Both the position numbers and the translations under genes were made by a program. A stretch of DNA of 64,000 nucleotides from Immersiella caudata (taxonomy: Eukaryota > Ascomycota > Sordariomycetes > Sordariales > Lasiosphaeriaceae): positions 6,324,001 to 6,388,000 of the forward strand of contig JAULSU010000002.1 of the NCBI GenBank assembly GCA_030512335.1. Reading direction: 5' to 3'. This document shows positions 12,204-21,724 of the stretch, piece after piece. Every line of letters starts with the position of its first letter. Position 1 is the first letter of the stretch. Below the pieces are notes generated by a model that was given only the letters and a program-made list of their open reading frames with translations, was not told the origin of the DNA and made no database searches.

Positions 12204-13136
12204 ATATACTATAAAGATTAAAATAACTGCTTACATTAGTATTACCCTTTTTCTAAACCTGTAGTATTAAGGGTGATTAACACTTTTAAGGTGGTAAAAC
12301 TCACATCCTTTAATAAACCCTTATCAAACTTAACACACCTTTATCCAGCTTTAACCCCCTTTACTTCACAGTATCTTAAAAGCCTAAATACACCTTAGTA
12401 TAACAGGCTAACCTAAGGGTGACCTAATATAAGTCTTTAGGCAGGTGTTTATATAGGAAATACTTTACAGTATATCCCTTATCTAAAGTGTGGTAAACCC
12501 AGATCTATTTCTCAGGTAGGAGTATACTAGTGTTAAAGTAAATCTTAGATTAAAGTTTAATCAGTTACTGGAAAAATGGTAACTCTACTTAATTATCTGG
12601 GACCTGTTAACTTTAATAAGAGAAAAGGGTAATATTAATAAGACGTTTAAGATGTTTAAGGGGTACCTCTAAATAATCATGGGAAAGGGAGGAGAGATTT
12701 AGGGTGTAGAGGGCGTGGCTGTAGATGTGTTAGTAAAGGGGCTTATCCATTTTAACAATTATTACGTGAACCTTAACCTTTGTGTTAGGGAGAAGGTTAA
12801 AAACGTGGCAGGTGTGTAGCCGCAGGTTTATGTGCCACCAGAGTAAAAAAAAAAGTCACAGGAGTTGATGATATTTACAGTAAACTGTGGACAATAGCTA
12901 CCTTTCTTTACCAGTGTCTTAATAGCAGCGACACAAATGGGACTTGAGGTTGAAATGTAGAACCAGGGGTTGCTGCCTTGGTTAAAGATGACAACCACTC
13001 GGACTCTTGAAGTAAGTCCTTACAGATAAGGGTTTACTGGTTAGTAGTGGTTATATATCACTAAAGTGTAAAGTAACACCTTAAATGTTAGCGCAGTAGG
13101 ATATAATCGAAGTTAATTTAATTAACAAGTAAATAC

Positions 13137-13406
13137 TTACGTAAGGAACAGAAGGTTTTTTACACTATCACAGGTATGATAATAGCTATCTATACTAATA
13201 AGGGGGTAGAAAAGGAATATCCCGACGAAAACTGCAGCACAAGCTGCGGTGAGGACGAACCAGTAGAGAATAAGAAAGGTTAGAAAAGATCCCAGCCCTG
13301 CAAGCATGACGAGGGCTCCAACTGCGGGGCGAGAGCCAATGAGGGCGGCTGCGATCACGACCACTTGTTGCCCTCTGAGGTCCCAATCCTGGTGCTCTCC
13401 GGCCAA
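13137..13406 (-). other. Open frame with two hydrophobic segments, doubtful
   Basis: A frame of up to 89 codons without an in-frame ATG at its upstream end (TAG lies two codons before). It encodes two hydrophobic stretches (VVVIAAALIG...ALVMLAGLGSFLTFLILYWF and FVLTAACAAVFVGIFLF), which look like membrane helices. It sits exactly where normal composition resumes beside the RIP block, so it may be the surviving exon of a membrane-protein gene whose 3' part was mutated, or chance. I do not recognise a family. Confidence 0.2.
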
Positions 13407-14031
13407 AGGCTAGCATTACAAATCACGGCGAGAAATCGCAATCGGAATCGGCCTATAATGGGAGGCTAGCTAGCTACAACCTGTCTGGGTCTCGGGCAGC
13501 AATCATGCCAGCCATCTTGCGCGAAGGATTCAAGTTGTCCAGGTATGGGGGAGATTCAAGGGCAAATTGAGTGGGCGCTTTGTGGTTTAGAGCATTAGCA
13601 CCCGAATGCATGGTACTTGTGTTCGGCGTCGTGTTACATTAGATCACACCACATTGTTCCTGTTTTCAGGGTACTAGGCGTAACGCATGGCGCCAAGATG
13701 CGGCGCAGCACCGGGATGCCAAACTTAGTGGGTGGGAATTTGCCCTAGATTGGCGCGCTGCTGATCCTGCAAGCTAGACACCACGGCACCATCCGGGGCC
13801 GACACCGCGTCTCTAACCGTTGTCAAACCAGCAATGCCCTTGCGCATCCCTGATTCTTCAAGATGAGATAACCGTTCAGAGGGCCCTTCCGCTCCGCCTC
13901 CGCAATCTCGAATTCTGTGACCGACCACCTCATCAATACCTGTTCCCTCGCCCGAAGATCCAGGAGCAAGGCGTTTCTTTTCGTGCGCACTGCGTGGGAG
14001 AGAAATCTTCGCGATTTTCGTGGGCAGAAAT

Positions 14032-15571
14032 ATGGATCCCGGCTACCAAGACGGCGCTCAGCCGGGTCTCGAGGTCGCTCCGCAGCAGCAGCAGCATCAG
14101 CAGCAGCAGCAGCAGCCATGGCTACAAGTCCGAACCGACGACATGAAAGAGTTGGTGGTCCCCGTCGACCCCGAGATGTACTACCGAGGAATGCCGCCTC
14201 CACAAGATTCCCACACCGCTCCGATAACGCTAAGTCACCCTCCACCATCCAACCGAAAAAAGAAGCTCCGCATCGTCGTCGCCATTGTCATCGCCCTCGT
14301 CGTCGTCCTAGCAGCGGTCCTCGGCGGCGTCCTGGGGAGTCGCGCCGGCGCTGGGAAATCCGATGCATCAGCACTACCCCAAGGGGCCCCAGAGCCCAGT
14401 AAGAGCCCCAACCCCAGCATCAGCATCAGCACCAGCATCAGCCCGACAGGAACGGCGCAGCCTCAGATGGTGCAGCAAGGGTCATCGCTAACGGTCGGGG
14501 GTTGGCGGAAACCAAATGGTGATCTTGAGCTGTGGCTGTTTTATCAAGACCGGCAGGACGAGCTCCGATACTCACGCTGCAACTCGACGCGCCCGCTCCC
14601 CGGCCAGAAGTCGTGCTGGGGACCGCCGGTGTCGTTCAACTCGTATCCCAAGGCCAATGCGCCGCTGGGCTTGGGACTGCTGATTTTTGGCAACCTCCAG
14701 CCCCAGGCGGAGCTCTTCTACGGCGGCCAGAGCAACCGGCTGCTTGGGACTAGCTTAAACGACCAGGTCATCCCCTCCGTCTCTGACGATAGCGTCAACG
14801 GGGTCCAGATTACGACGGGCACCAACAGCAGCTTGGCGAGCTATTGGCCCTTGATCATTTTCCAGGACAGCGCCGGCAGCTTGTGGTACGTCCGCAACCG
14901 GCTGCTTTCGGACTGGAGTCCCACCTCCGACTGGGATGTCACCAAGACCAAGTTCACGGCCATGACGGCGAGCAAGCTGGCCTTGGTTCCCATGTCGACA
15001 AACTTCACCCGGACTGCCGCCACCGTCGGCTCCGCCATCTTTTACCAGGCTGTCGATGGGAAGCTGGCTGTTGGCGTCGCCGAGCTCAACACGTCGAATC
15101 CGGAAACGCCGCAATCGTGGACGACAGGTACGCCACATATCCTCTCTCCTCCGCAGATGCCAAATGCTAACTCCGGGTGGGGGCATAGATATACCATCCA
15201 TCACTCTTCCGAACCGGGCCCCCATCGCCGCTTTCTCGGTGGCGAGGCCGACCGACACCCAGCAGCGCGTCGACACATACGTCCTGTATCCCGATTTGTC
15301 TTACAATTTGCACATGCTCTACACCGACACATCATCGGGTTCGACGGTATGGAAGACGACGCAGCCGGCGGCCCTCGGCGGCGTCGACAAGGATACTAAC
15401 CTTGCCTGCCTGACCTTTTCAACTACAGACCGAAACGCCGTCAACTCGGCCATCAACCTGGAGACGGCATCCGAGGACATCAGGTGCTTCTACCAAAAAG
15501 GGGGCCTGATTATGGAGGCGAAATTGGTGGGGACGGATTGGGAGGTGACTGGGAATGTGCCGATACCATAA
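14032..15571 (+). CDS. Membrane-anchored fucose-specific-lectin-like protein
   Basis: Two exons, 14032-15127 and 15189-15571, encoding 492 residues. The intron (61 bp) has GTACGC, a perfect GCTAAC branch and CATAG. The start is the ATG of MDPGYQDG; no other ATG lies just upstream in frame. Order: Gln-rich cytosolic N-terminus (CAG repeat, residues about 17-29), the segment VVPVDPEMYYR, one membrane helix (about residues 79-103), a Ser/Thr/Pro linker, then an extracellular region with repeated Trp/Tyr-rich blades (ELWLFYQDRQDELRYSRCN, SLWYVRNRLLSDWSP). Those blades resemble the six-bladed propeller of fungal fucose-binding lectins (AAL type). The layout predicts a type II surface protein. Fucose binding is inferred from the family and is not shown here. 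Confidence 0.75.
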
Positions 15572-16531
15572 ATCTGCTCATAGCGCAATCTTGTCATCGT
15601 CAATGGGCTGCAAAGCGAAGTGGAGACGCTGTCAAGAAGCTGGCAACCCTCTGTCTAGCCTTCATCGTTGTCATCGAGCGCGCGCGGGTGTAATTCCAGG
15701 CTGCTTCACGAGCGACGTTTGTTGTCGTGAGGATGGACGCAATCCAGCCGGGCGAATCAGGGAAAGTTTTCTGTCGCCTAGGCGGTTTGCCCGGATGACA
15801 TGCCATGCGGCCTTGTCCGGGCCCGTTTCGGCGGGAAAAGAATTGGCTTCAAGGTCGGCTAGAGACGACCTACAGTTCTTGGGTTGTTTTAGATTCCAAT
15901 TCGGGACGTTGTATTACAGGTACCTTGGCATAAGGCTCCAAAAAACTGGATAGCCTGCCACATTACTAAATTTCTCTCTGCCCGTTGGAGATAGTCGATC
16001 AAACTTTATAGATGTACGGAACAGCCATAAACTGCTGAAGTTGGGTGTTCAGGACCCAAGGTTCAGGGCACAGAGCGTGTGTATATAGCTCAGGGCTCTC
16101 CCCATATCTCTATTCCAGCGCTCTTACTTCTTTAACCAATCTGTTTCTTGACCCCCATTACCTCGTATTTCAGCATAAACAAAAATAGAATTGCGAAAAA
16201 TAAAGCCATTCAGAACGGCCAGGTTGGTTAGTTGCTTGCCATTCAGAAATGCATGACGTTAGTAATCAAATACCGGTACAGGAGCCGTCGCTAACTTTTT
16301 ACTACTTATAACGGATAAATCCCATTTTTTCATTTAATATAATTTCAAAAATAATAAGCTAAGTGGGAGTGCTGTACAGTTCTCCCCTTTTAAACTCTTT
16401 GATTCAATTCTTTTACTAGCTTTTTCCCTTTAAAGGTAAATCCCCTTTTGTCTGAAAACCAAAATTACAAGGCTACCACCTTTTGCTGGTAAGCTGGACC
16501 TCTAGACTAGATAAAAAAGGCTACAGATTTC
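15572..16531. other. Gene-free gap
   Basis: Intergenic sequence of 960 bp, AT-rich after about 16.3 kb. No coding frame or RNA gene is supported. Confidence 0.5.
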
Positions 16532-16986
16532 CTAGAAGTCTTTCCAGTCCAGCAAGCCTTCCTGAAAATACAAGTGCCACTTACCTGCAAAGGGTTTCTG
16601 CCCCTCCTTAGGTTGCCAGTGCGGTTTGAACGCCCGGTACTTACAGCCATAGGCCACCAAGGGAGCTCCTCGAGATCCAACACCAATGCCAGCACTGCGT
16701 TGTCGAGTTGCATCCTCTCATTCGTCTTGTTCAGCCCGTGGAACCGGGCATTGGGGGACTCCCAAGCCGCAGGGACATCCTCCCAAGTCTTGGGCAGTGC
16801 ATCAAGACCGCTTGCTTTGCTAGCTTTACTGTTGTAACGAGCAAACCAAAATTTCTGCCAAACCACTCCGCGATCTTTCTCTAGATCGCCAAGAGCCATC
16901 CCAGCCCGAATCTTGGGACCTAGTTTTGTCTCTTCGTCCGCATCTGCGGACGCTTCGATCAAAGTTCTAAGTTGGTCTCGGTACAT
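16532..16986 (-). CDS. Small hypothetical protein, two exons
   Basis: Predicted 123-residue protein. Exon 1 runs 16986-16645, exon 2 16561-16532, with an 83-bp intron (GTAAGT donor, TTTTCAG acceptor, phase 0). Splicing gives the ending ELPWWPMA-EGLLDWKDF, more protein-like than the unspliced basic tail. An alternative acceptor (TTTGCAG) lies inside the intron and would lead to a different C-terminus. The body is soluble and charged, with tryptophans (VVWQKFWFARYN, LPKTWEDVPAAW). I do not recognise a family. There is no signal peptide or membrane helix. Upstream coding exons cannot be excluded. Confidence 0.45.
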
Positions 16987-17330
16987 TGCCAGGTTATGGC
17001 GCTGTGCTTTGATGAGGGTGCGGATGCGTCGCTGTCCGACAGCTCGGTGTTGTTAGGGACGCTGAAAGCACGACATGAAGGCAGAGACTGATGACATGCT
17101 GGCAAGGCTTTTTTTTTTGAGTGGTGGGACTGGTAGATCAAACAGAGATTGAAATTTGGAGTGTCTTGGTGCCGGCACGCGTTCTCTTTTATGCGACTTG
17201 AGAGCTCATCACAATCTCTTTGAGCTGGCAAGCATCGCCATCACCAGTCTTTTGCCATCAATACCACTGTTGTCTAGCTTCCCACAATTCCCCTAGTCCC
17301 CTTTGTTCTGCTATCATCCTAGCACAGTTG

Positions 17331-17696
17331 TCACTCTTTGTCATCCACCTTCTTCTCGGGCTGCTTGGGCGGAAATTTCAGCGGCGCATTCGAATTGGGC
17401 CCCCATCCACCATAACCCTCGGCCGCAGACATGCCTCCCAGTCCTGTCATGTTACCCATAGCCAGCTTGCCAGCCGCCTGATTTCCAGCGACGCCGGGCT
17501 CATTTTTAGCCCACTCTTTGATCTCCTCCTTGGTCTTTCCTGTGTACTTTAACACGTCTTCGGGGGAGATTTCGCCGCGTTTGGAGTCTTGGAAGCGCCG
17601 GTAGAGGGACTTCTTTTCCTTTGGCGATTGGGACTCGGAGGTGCCACCTTGGGAAGTGGACGCATCCCCCTTGGGTTTCTTGAGGAATTTGAACAT
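17331..17696 (-). CDS. Small conserved fungal protein, KYTG/W-A-K motif, paralog A
   Basis: A 121-residue single-exon protein starting MFKFLKKPKGDAS. It has a basic, Ser-rich N-terminus, then a helical motif (SPEDVLKYTGKTKEEIKEWA) followed by PGVAGNQAAGKLAMGN and a Gly-rich stretch with GYGGWGPN, ending in a charged KVDDKE tail. Small proteins with this KYTG...W motif and GGWG tail look familiar from other ascomycetes, but I know of no function. The start is supported because paralog B (20341-20730) begins at the same point (MLQFLKNFKG). The longer frame upstream is promoter sequence shared with paralog B. Both copies are transcribed leftward and flank the membrane-protein gene at 18168-19925. 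Confidence 0.7.
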   Translation of the reverse strand: MFKFLKKPKGDASTSQGGTSESQSPKEKKSLYRRFQDSKRGEISPEDVLKYTGKTKEEIKEWAKNEPGVAGNQAAGKLAMGNMTGLGGMSAAEGYGGWGPNSNAPLKFPPKQPEKKVDDKE

Positions 17697-17762
17697 GATG
17701 GGTTGAAGTGTGCCAGTGTGTGTGGGGTGAAGAGTACAACAAGAAAAGTGCAGTATTGAATG

Positions 17763-18120
17763 GGTTTCACCCCGGCTTATATCCCTCGGGCTCGAGCCCG
17801 AAAAATAGCGGGATGCGTCGAGCATGTGACGCTGTGCAACAGCTCCGTCAACAGCGCCAAGGTATTGGCCATCGGGACATCTGGATGGATCATGCGGCCT
17901 AGACCCCTCACTGGTGTTGAGGCGCAGCGGCATCGTCAATGTTACCCTGCGAGCAAGCACTTCAGCCTCACCAATTGACAGAGGTTTTGCTGTCCCGCTA
18001 ACCATGTTCGTTCACCGACATAGACCTCCCGCAGGCATTCCAAGTCAACTCGACGTAGCGACGGGATTCACACATGTCAGTTCAGCATCGTGCTATTGGC
18101 CACATCAGGGGAACACCCTG
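17763..18120 (-). promoter_or_regulatory. Promoter of paralog A, duplicated with paralog B
   Basis: Reading toward the gene, shared blocks are an inverted CCAAT box (ATTGGCCA, about 18094-18101) near GGGGAACACCC, the block ending CAGCGGCATC at 17913-17934, a second ATTGGCC at 17865-17871, and a TATA-like ATATAAGCCGGGG (17770-17782) about 80 bp before the ATG. The same blocks occur in the same order upstream of paralog B. Confidence 0.65.
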
Positions 18121-18167
18121 AGAAACATTCGGCACTTGGAGATTCTGATATCTGCTGCAACATTTCT

Positions 18168-19925
18168 TCACAAGTGGGGGAGAAAGTTGGACCACTCCGG
18201 CGTTCGGTACATCTCGCGGGGAGCCTCGCGTAGGCTCGCAAAAGCCTCGACGACCAAAAAGACCCTGGTAACAGCAAAGGTGACACCAACGACGTAAATG
18301 CACCATCTCGCCACCATCGGGAGCCACCGCCGCCAGGGGTTCTCGACGAGGTCTCCGTTCTTCTGAAGCGCCCGAACGCTACCGAGCTTTTTCGTCAAGA
18401 GACCGAGTGAGCATGAGATCCAAACCAAACCGCCCGAGCAAGCAATCCACAGCGCCGCGATGATCCACGTGTACCGTTCCGCTTGCGATGGATAGAAGTC
18501 GTTCCAGGCTGAGAGGTGGAGTCCTCCGTATGCCAGGGCCGTAAATGCGAAGATGGCCGGGAGGACATTCTGGTGACAGTCGACCTGTCCCAGACTGAGA
18601 TTGGTCAGAGACGGAAGGTTGGGCATATTACGAAGTAGGTACTCGGTTTCGGAAAGATAATAGCCCGTTTCAGCCAGTCTAGGCACGACGGTAAAGTAGA
18701 GACGCTCGTACTCTGCCGTCTGCCTCTGGCACTTTTCAGTCCAAATCATGTCAACTGCCCGCGAGGCTCGTTGGAGGGTCTTGACATAAAGGCGCCGGTA
18801 ACTCGTCATATCTCTAGACTCTAAGCGGGCTCTTCGGCAGTAAAGATCGCCGTGGCGTACTTTGAGGTCGTCATAAGGCGGCATGAGATAGGCGTGGCAC
18901 TCCTCTGCTAGCTCGGGTGCTATCGCGTACTCGTAGCGGAAGCCGTTGTTCTCGTCGGGTACTCTTTCGGCCTTTCCAGCGAAGCCGTGGAACTCGGAGA
19001 GGTTGTTGGTCCCGGAGGACCCTCGCGAGACCTCGGTTGTCAGGCGGTACACAGGGCAGGAGCAATCGTCTTTTGTTACCATGAACTCGGTTTGCTTCTT
19101 TTGGTTGCCGTTGGAATTGTAGTAGAAGCACCGGAGATCGGCAATCCCATCGTTTACCACCCCGAGCTTCGATGAAAGCAGCATCAGGACCAGAACATCG
19201 TCGTCTCCATTTTCGAGTATGGAAGGATCCTGAATATCAAGCGGCTTGCTCCACCAGAGAAGATACAATGCAAACGCGCAGACGACATGACCGCAAGTGT
19301 TGATCTCCAGCAGCGAGACAGGGAGCCTCTCGATCAGTCGGCCAACGACCTGGGCGACCATCCAAGTCGCCTGAACGCAAACGATCGACTTGGCCATCCA
19401 GTCGGCCTTGCTTTTATCTCGAACTTGGGCCTCATCAACGTTCGGAAGTCGTCCCACAAAGGATAGCAGTCGAATACCGGCCGGAGTGAGAGTAACCCTC
19501 CGCATCTCCTCCTCTCCATCGTCGCCCATCCATGGCACGTTGGCAACGCAGCCTCCCATGGCGGCATAATAACACTGCGTGACACTCCAGGTATGGCTGG
19601 TTGCGTCTTTGCCATCATTCTGCGACATGCGAAAATCTGCGTCCTTTTTGATTTCCCCCTTCAACCACAAGGCAACAATGTATTGCGACGCGGCCGTCGC
19701 GACAACTAGTTCCGGGGCAAAAATGCCGTACAGGACCCATATCGTTTTCTCGATTGCGAGCTGCAGCGGTGTGGATTGCATCGGTGGTACGTTGAGGTGC
19801 AAGGCCGACCAGACACAGAGAGTGAAGGTGACAATGCACGAAACGACGAGGTCGATCGTCCCCCGGCCCTCTGGGCTATTGGCCCAGCTGACCGTCGATG
19901 AGTTGGCGGGACTTGAGTTGTTCAT
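18168..19925 (-). CDS. Multi-pass membrane protein of unknown function
   Basis: Single-exon gene of 585 residues. The start is the ATG of MNNSSPANSS; the frame upstream lacks another ATG. I count about seven hydrophobic helices: near the N-terminus (VVSCIVTFTLCVWSALHL, then IWVLYGIFAPELVVATAAS), mid-protein (SIVCVQATWMVAQVVGRL and HVVCAFALYLLWW) and three near the C-terminus. It ends with RVFLVVEAFASLREAP and PEWSNFLPHL. This arrangement, with GIFAPELVV and LPVSLLEINTCGHV, matches a large uncharacterised family of ascomycete membrane proteins. The middle third is soluble and charged. It lies between two copies of a duplicated small gene; its stop is about 50 bp from the promoter block of paralog A. 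Confidence 0.8.
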   Translation of the reverse strand: MNNSSPANSSTVSWANSPEGRGTIDLVVSCIVTFTLCVWSALHLNVPPMQSTPLQLAIEKTIWVLYGIFAPELVVATAASQYIVALWLKGEIKKDADFRMSQNDGKDATSHTWSVTQCYYAAMGGCVANVPWMGDDGEEEMRRVTLTPAGIRLLSFVGRLPNVDEAQVRDKSKADWMAKSIVCVQATWMVAQVVGRLIERLPVSLLEINTCGHVVCAFALYLLWWSKPLDIQDPSILENGDDDVLVLMLLSSKLGVVNDGIADLRCFYYNSNGNQKKQTEFMVTKDDCSCPVYRLTTEVSRGSSGTNNLSEFHGFAGKAERVPDENNGFRYEYAIAPELAEECHAYLMPPYDDLKVRHGDLYCRRARLESRDMTSYRRLYVKTLQRASRAVDMIWTEKCQRQTAEYERLYFTVVPRLAETGYYLSETEYLLRNMPNLPSLTNLSLGQVDCHQNVLPAIFAFTALAYGGLHLSAWNDFYPSQAERYTWIIAALWIACSGGLVWISCSLGLLTKKLGSVRALQKNGDLVENPWRRWLPMVARWCIYVVGVTFAVTRVFLVVEAFASLREAPREMYRTPEWSNFLPHL

Positions 19926-20340
19926 TGAACCTTGGAAGTGGATGCGCTGACAAGTTGAGAAGCTTGAGAGAATAAGAAACAAATCTTGACGAGCATGACA
20001 TAAATGGTCATAGACTTATCTGGGGCTGTGCTTGACGCCCGACCGGTATGGAGCCATCATGCATGCACTCAAAAGGGGTTAGCGTTCCCCTCTTTCGCTG
20101 AGAAGGCTCTGGGTGTCGCCGCAAGTCGCGCTTTAAGATCGGGAAAGAAAAGAATGTCTGAGATCGCACTGGAATACTGAGAAGGAATTCTTCATTATCA
20201 TGGCCCATTTAGTCCCCAAGACACGGACATTGTAGCTAAGTAGTTGCACAATCAGGACCCACCCAACGAAATGGGAACACTCAATCTTAAGCCTCACAAT
20301 CATATTGTCACTCTCTTTCTTCCACCGTCCAAGAGCTCCA

Positions 20341-20730
20341 TCACTTCTTATCGTCCAAGTTTTTCCCCGTATGCTTCGGGGGAAACGAGAGTGGCGGATC
20401 ATTCGGTCTGCGCGTTTCGATCCACCAGCTGGGGGCGCCATTCCCAGCTAAGCCCGGCTCGGTCTTGGCCCATTCGAGAATCTGCTCCTTTGTGCTTCCT
20501 GTGTACTTAAACACCTCCTCTGGCGGTATCTCCTTGCGTTTGGCCTCTTGGAGGCGCTGCCAAGGGCCCTTTTTCTTTTTTGGCGGTTCCGAGGTGCTCC
20601 CTGAGTCCCAGTTTGGGGGATCTTGGGAGGGCCGGTAAGGCGACTTTTGTTCCTGTGGAGGTGGGGAGGTGACGTCTGGGTCCCAAGTTTTGGCTTCATG
20701 GCCCTTGAAATTTTTGAGAAATTGGAGCAT
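20341..20730 (-). CDS. Small conserved fungal protein, KYTG/W-A-K motif, paralog B
   Basis: A 129-residue single-exon protein, MLQFLKNFKG..., related to the 17331-17696 protein. Shared parts are the start (FLKxxKG), the core motif (PEEVFKYTGSTKEQILEWA, then TEPGLAGN) and the end (PPLSFPPKHTGKNLDDKK versus PLKFPPKQPEKKVDDKE). It differs by a longer Pro/Lys-rich N-terminal region (SPPPQEQKSPYRPSQDPP) and by loss of the Gly-rich NQAAGKLAMGN...GYGGWG segment, so the copies have diverged in the part likely to carry function. Its promoter shares blocks with paralog A. Confidence 0.7.
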   Translation of the reverse strand: MLQFLKNFKGHEAKTWDPDVTSPPPQEQKSPYRPSQDPPNWDSGSTSEPPKKKKGPWQRLQEAKRKEIPPEEVFKYTGSTKEQILEWAKTEPGLAGNGAPSWWIETRRPNDPPLSFPPKHTGKNLDDKK

Positions 20731-20827
20731 GGCGAAGGTAGGTACTTTAGGTGGATGTTGCTTGTTTAACCTTGGTCTGTGTTTGGCCAGTACCTTAGTC
20801 TGGGAAGAGTGTTCTGGGGATGGGCCT

Positions 20828-21075
20828 TACCCCGCTTATATTAACAGTGGCTAGAATGCCCCTCTCGAACTTAGGAATATGTGCATGCGGCCCTATGCGC
20901 TGGACTCGATCAATGGAGCTAAACTATTGGCCATGGACGATTTTTGTGTGATCTGAATGCACCATGGGCCAAGACACTGTGTTTGTCAAGGGCGGTGCTG
21001 AGGCGCAGCGGGCATCCGATAGCGCATTATACAGACCAGTTTAGGGTCATTCTATTGGCCAGGTGAGGGAAACAC
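20828..21075 (-). promoter_or_regulatory. Promoter of paralog B, shared blocks with paralog A
   Basis: TATA-like ATATAAGCGGGG (20830-20841), TATTGGCCAT (20925-20934), the GGTGCTGAGGCGCAGCGG block (20994-21016) and CTATTGGCC followed by GGGAAACACCC (about 21052-21076). Order and spacing follow those upstream of paralog A. The two inverted CCAAT boxes (ATTGG) are the most recognisable element. Confidence 0.65.
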
Positions 21076-21276
21076 CCAACAAGGCATCCAGCGTCTTCAA
21101 TAGAAATGGTATGAGGACCTCCACACACACTTGTCAGTAATTTAACTTCAAAATCACTTAGGCACGTAGTTTAACATTTTCCAATAACTCAGGGCTTCTC
21201 CAACGACTGGAAGGCAAAGATATACGCCCAGCATTTTTTTTTCCCAAAACCTGATTTTCCCACGCACCGTCACGAC

Positions 21277-21584
21277 TCAGCACCCGCCCAGCGAAGGGCA
21301 TTCATACTCCCAAATGCACCAGCAGGCCGACTTGCAGCCCTCGTCACCGATGAGTTGTCCATTCAGGCACGAAAGCTTCTGGTAGCAATCCTGACGGTCA
21401 TTTCTGCATCCAGTGTGCCACGAGCGCTTCTGGAGATCCGTCACCGGCTCCAGCTCTGTGGTGGGAGCGCCGAGGGTGGATGAGATGCTCAACCCGAGGG
21501 TGATGAGGACCTGGATGGTGGTTATTGCCTAGGTTTTGTCAGTGTGATGAAGAAATAGCTATGGGTTAAGCGAAGCACCTTCAT
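21277..21584 (-). CDS. Secreted cysteine-rich peptide precursor with Kex2 site
   Basis: Two-exon gene for an 85-residue preproprotein. Exon 1 is only ATG-AAG (21584-21579), followed by a 50-bp intron (GTGCTT...CTAG). Exon 2 is 21528-21277. The spliced start MKAITTIQVLITLGLSISST is a good signal peptide; without the micro-exon the frame starts mid-signal. A short propeptide ends in the dibasic LQKR, a Kex2-type cleavage site. The remaining 48 residues (SWHTGC...LGGC) hold eight cysteines spaced 6-5-10-3-1-5-5, enough for four disulfides. I recognise no named family. It could be an effector, antimicrobial or signalling peptide; the sequence does not decide. A TATAAA-type box lies about 135 bp upstream (21717-21724). 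Confidence 0.7.
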
Positions 21585-21716
21585 ATTGGAAGTATTAAGA
21601 CAAGAAGCCTGGGTACGTAAGATGATCTTGGGCTTTCAGGTAGTAGTGAATTCAGTGAGGACAACTTGGAGGCGTCGGTCCAAATGGAGGGGAAATAGTA
21701 AGGCCATGGCATGTCT

Positions 21717-21724
21717 TTATATGT
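21717..21724 (-). promoter_or_regulatory. TATA-like box of the cysteine-rich peptide gene
   Basis: CATATAAA on the minus strand, about 135 bp before the proposed micro-exon ATG, followed by a pyrimidine-poor leader. Confidence 0.35.

Larger units (their letters stand above)
5210..13190. repeat. AT-rich RIP-degraded repeat block
   Basis: From about 5.2 kb the GC content collapses and the sequence fills with TTAA, TATA, TAG and TAAG strings, with stops in every frame. Normal composition returns at about 13.2 kb. This is the classic look of RIP (C-to-T at CpA on either strand, leaving TpA), a process that attacks duplicated DNA in ascomycetes. The original elements cannot be named; a few less damaged islands remain (about 6470-6530, 7060-7130, 11100-11260). 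No open frame of protein-like quality survives. Two GC-richer copies of an LTR-like element lie inside and are listed separately. Confidence 0.85.
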
